DNA of 64,000 bases from Brachypterus glaber (Eukaryota > Arthropoda > Insecta > Coleoptera > Kateretidae): the NCBI GenBank assembly GCA_958510825.1, contig OY294050.1, forward strand, positions 3,201,340-3,265,339. The letters run 5' to 3'. The first letter of the stretch is position 1, and each line of letters opens with the position of its first letter. The translations under genes were made by a program, and so were the position numbers. This document shows positions 11,829 to 22,261 of this stretch, piece by piece. The notes beneath the pieces are model-generated. The model did no database searches. It was given only the letters and a program-made list of their open reading frames with translations, and had not been told where the DNA came from.

Positions 11829-12668
11829 CTAGTAGTCCAGTCAAATAACGAAAAATTCCTATGTTAAATTGCAATAAATGTACATGGGCTGATACTTTAA
11901 TGGGTAGTAGTGCATAGTAGCAGAACACTCCTGTTAGTTTTTCACCGGGTGATTTGCGTAAGGGATGTCGGCTATCTTAAATTTTAGGGGTGAGTGCGGT
12001 TATCTCGCTAAATATGCATCTTACGATAAAAATGCCTATAACTAATTTTGTTAAGTAGAAAAAGTCCAACAATTTTTGTTTTGATAATTTTTTTATTATA
12101 TTAATAACAATCGAGTTATAAATATTTAAAAATGGCCATGTTGGGGGTGAAATTGATTTTTTCGATTTTTCAGCCAAATTATTCATCGAAGGATATGAGC
12201 AAATTTGTAGCTCTTGAAGTATTATATGTTATGCTTTTTCATAAGTATTTTGTTACGGTTACAGTGGGCGGTTGCGCCCTCTGTAACCGTACCTATGAAA
12301 ATTAATAGTATATGAAACTTAAAGAGAATTTCGAGAGCTACAAGTTTGCTCATATCGTCCGATGAATAATTTGGCTGAAAAATGGAAAAAAAACCAATTC
12401 CACCTCCAACATGACTATTTTTAAATTAACCATTGTTATTAATATATTAAAAAATGATCCCAATAAAAATTGTTGGAAATTTCCTCAACAAAATTGGTTA
12501 TATGCATTTTTATCCCTAGATGCATATTAAGCAACTTACCCCTAAAATTCAAGATATCGGACACCCCTTACGCAAATGTGTTCTGTTACCATTCACTACT
12601 ACCCTTTAAAATATCAGCCTGTGTACATTTATTGCAATTTAAATTTATTATTTGACTGGACTATAGGT
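11829..12668. mobile_element. large (~840 bp) foldback element
   Basis: Two arms of about 400 bp pair around a centre near 12272, where TACGGTTACAG (left) faces CTGTAACCGTA (right). Outer ends pair as CCTAGTAGTCCAG and CTGGACTATAGG. Many blocks match with scattered mismatches and small indels, for example TTGCAATAAATGTACA, GCCAAATTATTCATCG and ATGAGCAAATTTGTAGCTCT. The level of mismatch indicates an old element. No coding capacity. Confidence 0.8.
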
Positions 12669-12850
12669 AATTAACACTAATATGTTATAGGATATAGGCA
12701 AGATCTATGTGAGTTTGTTTTTAACTGCAATGAAAACAACGGAAATGGAAGTAGTGCTAATAGAAGAGTTGTGCCCAAAGGCACAGTTAATATAAGGCAC
12801 AAAAGCAAAATAGTTTGGAATCTAAAACTATTTTTAAATATTTTTTACAG

Positions 12851-13088
12851 GTACCATCAACTGAGGTGACTTCGGACGGAGTAGGTGACTTCGGACATTT
12901 TTTCGCAAAATCTTCTGAACCAAAGCACGTGTGTAAAAGTTGTGCTTTTGTGTGTAAAAGTTGTGGAAATGAACCCCACAACTTGAGCACACAACCCCAC
13001 AACTTGTACACACGTGCTTTGATTCAGAAGATTTTGCGAAAAAGTGTCCGAAGTCATCCTACCCCGTCAGAAGTCACCTCGGTGTTAT
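12851..13088. mobile_element. MITE, TACCATCAACTG family, copy 1
   Basis: Begins TACCATCAACTGAGGTGACT. Long inverted arms include GTGACTTCGGAC, TTTTCGCAAAATCTTCTGA and AAAGCACGTGTGTA. The central part repeats a 'gttgtg' motif in both directions. Same family as 43848-44040. It is preceded immediately by TTTTTTACAG|GTACC, so its left end sits at an acceptor-like motif. Confidence 0.85.
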
Positions 13089-13186
13089 AACTATTTTTTT
13101 ACAGTTTAACCAAAAAAGAACATTGTTCTTATTAATGTGTTGTTTGTGTTCTTATTTTACACACATATATTTTTTTTATGTATTTT

Positions 13187-13692
13187 TTTTTTCAGGTATT
13201 ATTTTTTATTTGAGGTATTTTATTTGTATCAGGTACTATTATTTTCTTTTGGCATTATATCACTGGGTTAAAATGATAAGGTTCTATGTTCTATAGAAAC
13301 CCCATAATGAAGAACTATATTATACAATTGGTTTTATTATTTTCTTTTTTTCAGATAATGCTATATAATATATAGCCTATATTGTGCAGTAGGTATTTTT
13401 TGAAAAAAAAAAAGTTTTCTTAGGTTAAACATTTTAAACATTTATTTTTTTTTCAGGTATTAATTACATTATAATGTAATATTAGTTTTTATTTGAAAGT
13501 TTACTGGGTATATTAATATTTTTTAATTGTTAAGGATATTGTTTATAATAATTGTGGTTATATTTATGTATATTTTTTTCAGGATATAAGTGTTTTTTAT
13601 TTATAATGTTATTATTTTATGTATTTTTTTATATGTTTTATAGGATATTTTCGTTGGTTATATTTTTTCAGGTATTTATTTTTTTTACAGGT
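13187..13692 (+). other. cluster of T-tract-CAG-GTA motifs
   Basis: A poly-T tract followed by CAG|GTA occurs at GT positions 13196, 13457, 13672 and 13691, with weaker versions at 13233 (CAGGTA), 13352 (CAGATA) and 13580 (CAGGAT). Each looks like a 3' splice site fused to a 5' splice site, the layout of recursive-splicing points. The donors are weak (GTATTA, GTATTT, GTACAA). A diverged T-rich tandem repeat would look the same. No exon is visible around them. Confidence 0.35.
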
Positions 13693-14204
13693 ACAAATAC
13701 AATTTTAATCTACAATCAGATTAAAATTATAGGATAGTTACATATTGTTTTATGCAAAAATACGCTAGGTATATTAACTGTAGGTTTTTGGAAGTTTATA
13801 GGCCTATAAACATAAACATTAAGGATAATATCCTTAATATAATAACATAGTATGTTTTTTAAGGTAGCATGGGGCGTGTAGAATAACCTGGGGTAGACTA
13901 ATACTAATTTGTAAATATTATTTATTTCAGCTATATCAGAAAGAAGGATTTAATTAAAGTTTTAATTTTTATGTATAATGTGTTATTTTATTTTTTAGAT
14001 CTTTGAAGGACAACTTTTACAGACAGTGTAATCAGAACTTGTAAGGTTCCTTAAGGTAAAATTGACAGCTAGTAACAGTAAGTTCTTTTAAGGTTAAGGT
14101 TTTTTCTTTCCATTCAAGCCAAGCCAATTTCCCCCACCCGGGAAACGAACCCGGGTTGTTGGCATAGTTTCCCCTAGGTTTAATTTAGTATATAGTTAAA
14201 TAGC
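13693..14204. other. unassigned; tRNA T-arm-like palindrome near 14136-14157
   Basis: A branch-point-like TACTAAT, a T-rich stretch and CAG at 13928-13930 resemble an acceptor, but the frame closes at once. At 14136-14157 a palindrome around ACCCGGG and CCCGGGT encloses AAACGAA. On the minus strand this reads as a tRNA T-arm (GGGTTCGTTTCCC) without a matching A box. Confidence 0.35.
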
Positions 14205-14360
14205 CAAAATCCGCACCAATTCCCTTAAGGGGGAATGGATAGGCAGGGTTACACGAACAGGTAGTCAATATCAGCGAAAATTCCCTCAAGGGGGAATGGA
14301 TAGGTAGGGTTACACGCACAGGTTGTCAATATCCGCAAAAATTCCCTCAAGGGGGACAGG
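14205..14360. repeat. 61-bp tandem repeat, about 2.5 copies
   Basis: AATTCCCT(T/C)AAGGGGGAAT recurs at about 61-bp intervals, together with GGATAGG.AGGGTTACACG and CAGGT.GTCAATATC.GC. The third copy is partial. Each unit carries the short palindrome CCCTCAAGGGGG. Confidence 0.8.
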
Positions 14361-15926
14361 ATAACCGCGAACAAAAGACAAAGAAACAGACGGACATTTG
14401 AGGTGTTCTCTCTGGATGGTCGACTTTTTCCCATACACGCCAGGTATCTCGAAAGAGAGAGTAGTACCAACCCTGACATCGGTGAGACCGAACTTACAAA
14501 GTGGGCAGTTGTCATACAAGGGTTAGGTATATATAGTGTATGTTAAATTGTCGCCTGACGAGATTATACTCCACGTGTATAGGCCTACTGAGGAATTCTC
14601 AGAGGGGAACTGAGGTTTTCTCACTGGGGAACGGCACGTTAACCGTAACGCACCTAGTGCTTTACCTCCTGGGTGGTGTGGAAAAGAGCACAACTATTCT
14701 AGTTAGAGGTGGTAAGTGTAAAGAGTAAAAAAATGTCTATCTGTCTGTCCATCTTTTTGTCTTAGGGTATGTAAACCTTATAATTATAAGTTAACTTTTG
14801 AATGTAATATCGGTTTTCAAAAATTCGTTCGCTAAGCAGATTAAATTTCTTTATAAATAATAGCATATTTCCAACCTAATAAGAAAATTAAACATCATTA
14901 TATCACCATAGAGTCCCTTTTCAAATTAAACATCAAAATTTTTAGGATTGGCAATGCATTTTACCGGGAAAACGCCATGATTGAAACTCTCCTGCATAAT
15001 ACCATTTATGATTAAGCTTTCCTCTAAAGGAAATAAACAACATTTCATTTGAACTTTCTGAAATGCAATAGTTGATTATATTGACTCACCATATAGTCCG
15101 AAAAACGTATTGAAAATTAAATAAAGTGATTATTTTTCTTAAGCAAGGGACTTCCCTTATAGAAATTTATGTTAAAACCACTTTACCTAACGTTAGGAGA
15201 ATGTTTTGTCTGTATCGTTAGGGATCTATTACTAAAACAACGTTTATCTAACGTCATAAACCCAATATACTTATACTTTTGGACTTTTCAACCAAATATT
15301 GTTTTTCAGTTTAGATACTCCGAATGTTCGATACTCCGAATGAGGCAGTAATCCGAACAATGAAATTCGGACTTCAAAGAACATGCATGTTCACTGTTCG
15401 GTTTACCGCATAATTCAGATTATCGAAAATTTACTTAATTTTGGTATCAAATTACAGGTACACTTAAAATTAAAAAAAAGTACTACATCACTGGACCTGG
15501 AGGTACATCAAATTTTTAAAATTTTAGGCGTTTCAAGTGATTTACTGACCATAAAATTTTTAGGGTTATGTACATTTTCAGTGGATTTAAAAACGGTATA
15601 AAACACATTCATTTCTCGTAAAATATATTCCTATTTGTACAATTTATAGAGATATATAGAACTAAAAAATAATAACAGAAATAAAAATATATAATTAATA
15701 AAATAACGAAAAGCAATAAGGTACCTTATTTAATAGCAGTTAAAACTTTAAAGGACCACAAATCTCCATTCCTATATATTTTAGCTCTGAATCTCTAATT
15801 TCTCGACCATTTTCCTTATTAGCCCCAAAATATATTGTTAAAATTGATTTTTTTTGCTGGCTTAAGTGTTGCATGTTGACTCATTTGACACAACTATGTG
15901 TCGAACAAGATGACTATTACATTTAG

Positions 15927-15927
<1 letters not shown>
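14361..15927. other. unassigned; GC-richer part 14361-14730
   Basis: 14361-14730 has clearly more G and C than its surroundings, and a TATATATA stretch near 14527 is followed by unique-looking sequence. This could be a promoter, an LTR fragment or an unknown element; no splice-donor-bounded frame or repeat partner was found. 14731-15927 is plain AT-rich DNA. Confidence 0.35.

Positions 15928-15958
<31 letters not shown>
15928..15958. repeat. (TA)n microsatellite
   Basis: About 15 uninterrupted TA dinucleotides. Confidence 0.95.
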
Positions 15959-15960
<2 letters not shown>

Positions 15961-16337
15961 GACTTAGTTAGGTCCTAAATTGACTTTAGTGCCAAGTTAG
16001 ATTTAAATGGTACAATTTTTGGATGTAGTACTTTTTAAAGATCGCAACTGTACGAGACAGGCAACGCTTGGTTTCATCCAGCGCCGTTCCCTGCATTAGA
16101 TGGCTCATACCTTTCTTATGCACGCGCAATGTACGAGCTCTATTAACGCAAGATATGAAGCAAGTATTTTCGCAGGAACTAAGTAATGATAAACGTTATA
16201 TTAATATTAGACCTAAATGTTAGGTTACCAACGTTAGGAATCGGGACATATATTACAAATTATACATTACAACTACGTCGGGATAACGTTCTTCTAATGT
16301 AAAATTCCTACTAGGGATATTTACAAAGACACAAGGA
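15959..16337. other. unassigned sequence
   Basis: 16030-16150 is less AT-rich and looks unique, but no gene or repeat is recognised. Confidence 0.4.
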
Positions 16338-16647
16338 CGTAGATCTTTTTCTTCTATGGGGGTAATACCCAGGGCCGGCCTTTCAAGCCTCAAATTTGGC
16401 GCCCCTAGCAAAAGAAAAAACACCCTAAAATAAAGCTTTGTGCGCCTACAAAAAAAATTGCCCCCCAAAAAATGCCATCAAGAAAAAAAGTTGACGGTTT
16501 CTACCAAACGTGGCGCCCCTACAAAAAAAATGACGGCGCCCAAAAAAATACCCTAAGACAAAAGCTTTGTCCCTGACGGTTTCCACTAAACTTGGCGCCC
16601 ACGCCTACGGGGGGCGTTAATTACCCCCATTACCCCCCTCATCTACG
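16338..16647. mobile_element. short TIR element with GGCGCCCCTA internal repeats
   Basis: Left end CGTAGATCTTTTTCTTCTAT then GGGGGTAAT. The right end CATTACCCCCCTCATCTACG is the inverted counterpart, so the element has imperfect terminal inverted repeats. Inside, 'ggcgcccctaca' and 'aaaaaatg/ttgcc' blocks recur three or four times. A 91-bp left-end fragment lies at 6047. Confidence 0.65.
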
Positions 16648-16975
16648 CACTTTTTGATCGGGAAACAGTAGTACACTGATAGAAAAATCCAAAAATACAA
16701 CCAAACCATATAGTACAACCAAACGTAACAACTTTGAGGTATATAACACCATTTTAACGATAATTATTCTAAAACATTATAACGTTGTATTAAATGCAAA
16801 AACATAAAAAACCTATATTATATTTATGTAAAACTAAATGTTTTTTTCTTAAAGACTATACGTAAATATTAACACGTATAAAGATATTATCTTATATGTA
16901 TATTGAGCTAAAAATTACCTTTACAAAAATTCACTGCACATAATTTTTACGATTAAACAAGTTATAACACTCAAA

Positions 16976-17404
16976 GATAAAGATAAAGATAAAGATAAAA
17001 TCCCCCGTGGATCTAGAAAACTAGATATAGCGTCGTCAGAGTTGTATATACTTAAATACAAAAATGAATACAGATAGTATTATATCTAGATAAACACAGA
17101 CATTAAAAATATTAAAATAAATAAACATTTAAATATTGAACTATACAGAATTAAAGTTTTCATTGAAATACTCCTCAAGAGAGTAATAGGCTTTTTCTAA
17201 AAGAAATTCTTTTAGTTTAACTTTAAAAATAATGTCTGAGTTTATGTTCCTAATTTTTTTAGGTAGCTTATTAAATATTTTTACAGTCATAAGGACTTTT
17301 TCAAAAAATGTGGTGGTGTGTAATAGTAAAGTCGCTATGTGTACCTGCCTAAATTTTGTTTGATAGTCGATTAAGTCAATGATGGAAGCACACTTGCCGC
17401 GCAT
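16976..17404 (-). pseudogene. LINE 3' end: ORF C-terminus plus (TTTATC)n tail
   Basis: On the minus strand an 87-codon frame (17404 to 17141) reads like the extreme C-terminus found after the reverse transcriptase in many insect non-LTR retrotransposons. Features are a V-K-I-F-N-K-L-P stretch, K-I-R-N-I, a basic K-L-K-E-F-L-L-E-K run and an aromatic A-Y-Y-S-L-E-E-Y-F-N end. It stops at 17141. About 160 bp further downstream the strand ends in four to five TTTATC units (plus strand AAAGAT, 16976-16999), a simple-repeat tail as non-LTR elements leave at the 3' end. In-frame upstream codons hit a stop within ten codons, so the copy is 5'-truncated or decayed. Nothing remains of the catalytic domain. 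The clade is uncertain. Confidence 0.6.
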
Positions 17405-18127
17405 GCTCCAGGTGGTGGGATATTAAATTCCGAAATATGTTTGGTAAAATCACAAAATTCCATAGTAACATGTCAAATTACATTGTACTTTTACAAAACA
17501 TAATTTGTGATTTTAAATTAGAAAAATACATTTTGAAATTACAAGATTGATATTTAAAAATTACAAAATTAATTAGTGATAGCACAGTAGTAATTTACAT
17601 TTATTTTTATTTTTTGTGGGCCTATGTTATAGTAGATTGTTATTTGAAAGAAATAAGAAAAAAAATACGGAAAACCATAAACTCGATATTCTCAGCTGTT
17701 ATTTTTTTGAAACACCTATAAAAGTCAAGTCGCTTTCATTAATAACATTGCACATATACAACAACAGCAAACAGCGCACGCGAGCAAAAAATTAATCATT
17801 TATATAAATACTGCCACTTAAAAAAGCCACATGGTCAGCATTTGACATAATACATAATACAATATAATTAATAGGGCGTGTTCCAGATAAAAAATTTCTG
17901 TTTTTACCTTTAAGAATATTATACTATATAAACTAATACAAATTAATAGGTACACACGCACGTTTTTTATAGCAAATAAAAAGTTAATTAAAATAATACC
18001 TACCAAAAACATAAAAAAAATATTTCTATTCTCAACTGTATATGTAATACATACATTACATGTATTATTAAAGTTTGGAAAGTACGTGATTTCTTGTCCC
18101 ACTGTTTTCACGCCTGGGCCTGCCCTG
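17405..18127. other. unassigned AT-rich sequence
   Basis: No gene recognised. An open frame of 128 codons on the minus strand (ending 17818) is AT-biased hydrophobic sequence and overlaps the dispersed repeat at 18128. Confidence 0.45.
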
Positions 18128-18240
18128 TAATGAAAAATAGAGACCAGTAAACTAATTATTACTGGTCTGCAATATAAATCATAATTTCCGCTAGATGGCG
18201 CCACCGATTAAAATATCATTATTAATTATTAAAACAAGAT
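18128..18240 (-). repeat. dispersed repeat with GGTGGCGC motif, copy 2
   Basis: Inverted relative to 5266-5346. On the plus strand the core reads CCGCTAGATGGCGCCACCG (18188-18206), followed by AAACAAGATGGCT. This copy has an AT-rich insertion between the core and the 'agccatcttg' block. Confidence 0.55.
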
Positions 18241-19198
18241 GGCTTTCTGAAAATATGTCATAAGCTAAAAAACCCAAAGATCAACATAGAAATAGCCTAA
18301 AAATTCTATTTTATATATATTATTACTTTAAATTATAGTTTATATACTTATGTAAGTCTACAACAAAAAGAAGGGGAGGTACAACTATTGCGTAAGAGAA
18401 TATACAATTTACAAAATGAAAATTTAAACGAAATTTTTTAAATAATTTTTAAGTTTGAATATTTCTGAGTCATAAAGTACTCTATTACATATTTATGCTA
18501 AACATAGTTTAACTATCCATAATTATAAAGACATAGTTTTTAAGTCTTAGTTTTAAATTAATGCCAAAAATAAGGGCTTCCCGGACCATAGTGCACTTAT
18601 AAGTTAATGAGCTGTAACCCGTTATTTCACATCCACTTTGTTCGGAGAGATCGGTGCTCTTTCAAATCGAATTAAAAATGGGACAGACCCAAAATGGACT
18701 CTTTTATTGTGTTTGTTTAAATTTTAAATGCGACAAATGTACACGAAGTATAAAGAAGTGTTTATTTTACATGGAATTAGCCATTCTCTCAACTGTAAAA
18801 CCCTTTGTGCTGAAGTAAATTCATTTGAAAAATATTTTTACCGAACCGAGAGTCCGTAATTCCGTCCGGTGTCTTTTTTGTTAATATAAAGTATGACCCA
18901 TTAAAATTATTACCTTTTAAATGTTTATTTAAATTTATTGCTTTCACTAGCCGTGAACTCACCTTTTACACGGGATTCATTTATATAATTAACACGCTAA
19001 ACTTTTGTATGTATACCGGGTGTCCCAACTCTATTTACCCAGCGATTTTATCGTAAACTAAAAGAGATAATCAAGTTCTGAGAAAACCATCTTAAATAAG
19101 ACAACTTAAAATATCTTTTAGCATATATTTGATACTTTCAGCTATTGAAATGTGGACAGGGGGCTTAGAGGTGTATTTTTTTAAACGGAGAGGGGGGT
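18241..19198. other. unassigned; ACCGGGTGTCCC terminus near 19015
   Basis: TATACCGGGTGTCCCAACTC at about 19012 resembles the ATAC(A/C)GGGTG termini seen elsewhere in the window (28325, 32163, 38690, 49693, 56835, 63577). It suggests the end of an unidentified transposable element. No gene seen. Confidence 0.35.
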
Positions 19199-19394
19199 CA
19201 ATCAGATTGCAACTAAAGTCTTCCAGATCAGTTTGTCATAAAATTGCGTTCTTATTTTTAACTAAATTCATATTTGATCACATATATGAAAAAGGTTATG
19301 ACATTCTTTCTAGTGATAATTAAACACATAGAGCGTTTCATTTGCATTTATATGGCAAACTGATCTGGAAGACCTAGTTGCAATCTGATCGTTG
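19199..19394. mobile_element. foldback MITE with ATCAGATTGCAACT arms
   Basis: Left arm 19199-19241 (ATCAGATTGCAACTAAAGTC, then TTCCAGATCAGTTTG). The right arm 19351-19394 is its reverse complement with two or three differences. The loop is about 110 bp of AT-rich sequence. No coding capacity. Confidence 0.8.
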
Positions 19395-20045
19395 AGGAGT
19401 AAGGGTTTTAAAATTTAGAGGCGAGTAAAATTCTATCATTCACTGGAAAACCGCATTGGTAAAACATAAATCGTGTTCTCCGTTATCATGTTTATTTATA
19501 TTTGCAACAATTTTTTGTTACTTTTTTATTTATGATGCTTTTTTACCCTTTTATAAAAGCAATAAAATTTTAAAAACTACCTTTATATTCTTCATTTTTG
19601 TTTAACCATATTTGATAATGACCCATACCTATTTTCAGATTTTGTAAGAAGAAGAATAAGAAGAAAAAGAAGAAAAATATATATTCGGTTGCATAATAAG
19701 AATTTATTGAACATCATGTTGCTTAAATAATGGTCTATAATACACAAATATATCCACAGCTTGTTTTAATTATATAATTTCACAGCTTTTGTTTATTGTT
19801 AATTAATTTTAGTTAAAGTCCAAACCTGTTGTAAAAATATTTACTGTGCGATTTTTAATTTATCTCTCGCTTGATGAAACAGACCATAGTTAAGCTATTA
19901 TTTAAAATAATAAATTTTAGCTCCAGCTCCCTTCCCCACCCAATTTTTTACCAAATCCAATTCCAGATGAGATTTTATGTAAGATTTCTGGTCCAAGAAA
20001 ATCCTTATATCAAAACCATCTTGAACTATCATAGTATACCATGTT
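19395..20045. other. unassigned AT-rich sequence
   Basis: A purine-rich GAAGAA run lies at about 19647-19680. Nothing else recognised. Confidence 0.5.
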
Positions 20046-20282
20046 AGGGACTGTCCATAAATGATGTCACGCAAATTGACCAAAATTCATACACTTCATA
20101 CCCCGGTTCTCGCGTTATTAAAGGCTATAGAGATTTTATATTTTGGCTACTCCCCCTAACACCCCCAATGTTTGAGGGAGTAGCCAAAATATGAAATCTC
20201 TACAGCCTTTAATAACGCGAGAAACAGGGTATGAAATGTATGAATTTTGATCATTTGCGTGGCATCATTTATGGACAGCCCT
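20046..20282. mobile_element. MITE with GGGACTGTCCATAAATGATG termini
   Basis: Nearly palindromic over its full length. TIR starts GGGACTGTCCATAAATGATG and ends CATTTATGGACAGCCC. Flanks are TTA on the left and TTT on the right. The inner core (ATACACTTCATACC..GGTTCTCGCGTTAT, broken here) is shared with 20474-20712. GGG termini and 3-bp TTA-like targets resemble PIF/Harbinger-type elements; that assignment is inference. Confidence 0.85.
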
Positions 20283-20473
20283 TTACTAAAAGAAAATTAT
20301 TTATTTAATTAAATATAATTTCTATGGCCTGGATGATACCCGTATTGTATTTTCCTAACCCCCGCCCCCCCCCCCCCCTTTAGCGATACCAATAATATAT
20401 TTTCAAGAACAAAAGATGGAAAGCAATTTTGTATATGGACAATTAATTTTATTAAATTAAATAAAAACTATTA

Positions 20474-20712
20474 GGGAACGTTCAAGTATTACGTAACGCA
20501 AAATGTACCAAAATTCATACACTTCATACCTCGGTTCTCGCGTTATTCGAGGCTGTAGAGATTTCATATTTTAGCTACCCCCTCTTACACACCCCCTATT
20601 AGGGGGGGTAGTCAAAATATGAAATCTCTATAATGTATAATAACGCGAGAACCGTGGTATGAAGTGTATGAATTTTGGTACAATTTGCGTTACGTAATAC
20701 TTGAACATTCCC
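20474..20712. mobile_element. MITE with GGGAACGTTCAAGTATTACG termini
   Basis: Nearly palindromic. Termini GGGAACGTTCAAGTATTACG and GTAATACTTGAACATTCCC, flanked on both sides by TTA (20471-20473 and 20713-20715), a likely 3-bp target duplication. The core is homologous to the element 190 bp upstream while the terminal 25 bp are of a different type. Confidence 0.88.
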
Positions 20713-21429
20713 TTATTAATAAAATTATATAGCAAAGTTTTCTCTAAGAAAATGCGTTTTTAATTACTAAGTAATTATTTCAATATGTTACCATACCTAA
20801 TAACATAGATAATAAGTTTTATTTATGTGTGAAAAAAACTAAGGGATTTTTTACACAAAAAAAAATAGTTGTTGTTTTCTTTTCTGAATATTCATATATG
20901 TTGGTATATGAGTGGTTCTACGAAAAGGGACCTGAGGAAGAAAAATCTATTTTTGGATTACTTTACTATACCTATAGTCCCATAGATATGTTCAATGCAT
21001 CCTAAAACTCAAGAACCCAAAAACAATTCAAAATAAATGCAGGAGGTACGAATTCTACTTTAAAGTGTATACAAAATTAATGGCTCACCTGTATAGTCAG
21101 GAGCAGATTGCTTAAAATTTAATATTTTTTAAACTTAGAATTTATAAATAACATTAAACGTAATAAACATAATGTATGTATCGTACATAGAATAGAATAG
21201 AATAGAATAGAATAGAATAGGGTATTATTATAACTCCAGAATACAATAATCGTACAATATATATGATACATAAAGGAATGTTATAATAATAAAATCATTA
21301 TAATAATTTTATTTGTATTTAACTAGGTTTTTTTTTTGAGTTTCTGAGACTTGGAATTATAAGAACCTGATAAATATATTTGTCATTTAGGACCACGAAA
21401 GCTAATAAATAGTTTGTGTGTGGTCACTA
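20713..21429. other. unassigned; (AATAG)n microsatellite at 21187-21221
   Basis: Contains six to seven AATAG pentamers at 21187-21221. No gene or other structure. Confidence 0.6.
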
Positions 21430-21680
21430 GAAAAAAAGGATTCCTTGAACCAATGACCTGTGTCTTTCTATATGTTTAAAGCCATATTCTATTGTTTCAA
21501 GGCTAGTGTTACTTTGAACCAAAGTCAATGTCCTTGAACAAAGAGCGAAAATTTTCGTTAAAAACCCGTGATCTTCAATCAACTCAATTTGCTTCAAAAA
21601 AATGCTAGACTTGAAATAAGAGAATGTGGCTTTAAACATATCGAAAGACACGTGTCCTTGATTGAAGGAATCTTTTTTTC
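21430..21680. mobile_element. foldback element, 'attccttgaacc' family
   Basis: Left arm from 21430 (GAAAAAAAGGATTCCTTGAA) pairs with the right arm ending at 21680 (GAAGGAATCTTTTTTTC). Inner arms pair at TTTAAAGCCATATTCT and AGAATGTGGCTTTAAA. Related blocks ('cttgaaccaag', 'caaagacacgtgt.cttg') occur at 21990-22260 and 44840-44950, so this is a dispersed family. A 143-codon open frame on the minus strand is only a by-product. Confidence 0.7.
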
Positions 21681-22261
21681 TGTGTTTTCCCTGCAAATTA
21701 TTTAATATTTTTGATACTTTGATCATACAAATAACATTAAACTTAATAAACATAATATATGTATCATATTTACCTGCAAATAATTTCTGCAGTAGCTGCA
21801 AATAGCACTGTTCGCAGGTTTTAGTAACGTAAACGTAAAATAGATTTATGACCTCCATATGGCACTAGTAATTCATCTAATAATTAAAAGGCTTCCCTAA
21901 TTAAATTAAATAATGCATCCAGTATAATTTTAATCCGCACCTTGCGTCCATATTTTATGGTTCCTTGCTTCCAACATACACAGAAAAAAAGTATATCTTG
22001 AATCAAAGCAAAACGATCTTGAACCAAGGCCGCCGTGGCTTTCGATATGTTCAACGCCATGACTGCCTTGGATCAAGTCCGCCGTGATCTTGGCATTTGA
22101 GGTCCTAGGACATTTCCTTAAATCAAAGCCACTTAAACCATTTATTTAAGATCATATTATCTTAAACCAAGATTATATTATCTTACACCAAGTCTTGGTT
22201 TAAGATAATATAATATTGAATGAAGAGCATTATAATCTTGATTTAGGATTATGATTCAACC
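21681..22261. other. diverged 'cttgaaccaagg' repeats and a small hairpin
   Basis: 21990-22260 repeats TTGAACCAAGG-like and TTGGATCAAG-like phrases and contains the palindrome TTATCTTAAACCAAG...CTTGGTTTAAGATAA (22138-22210). It is probably a diverged relative of the element at 21430. Confidence 0.45.

Noticed and set aside
13905..13960. Acceptor with TACTAAT branch-point as the start of an exon
   Set aside because: The signals look good but all three frames close within a few codons or lack a donor; not enough for an exon call.
17818..18204. 128-codon hydrophobic minus-strand frame, membrane protein?
   Set aside because: Hydrophobicity follows from T-rich codons, and its start lies in a dispersed repeat.
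21427..21858. 143-codon minus-strand frame
   Set aside because: Most of it is the two arms of a foldback element read through; no family resemblance.
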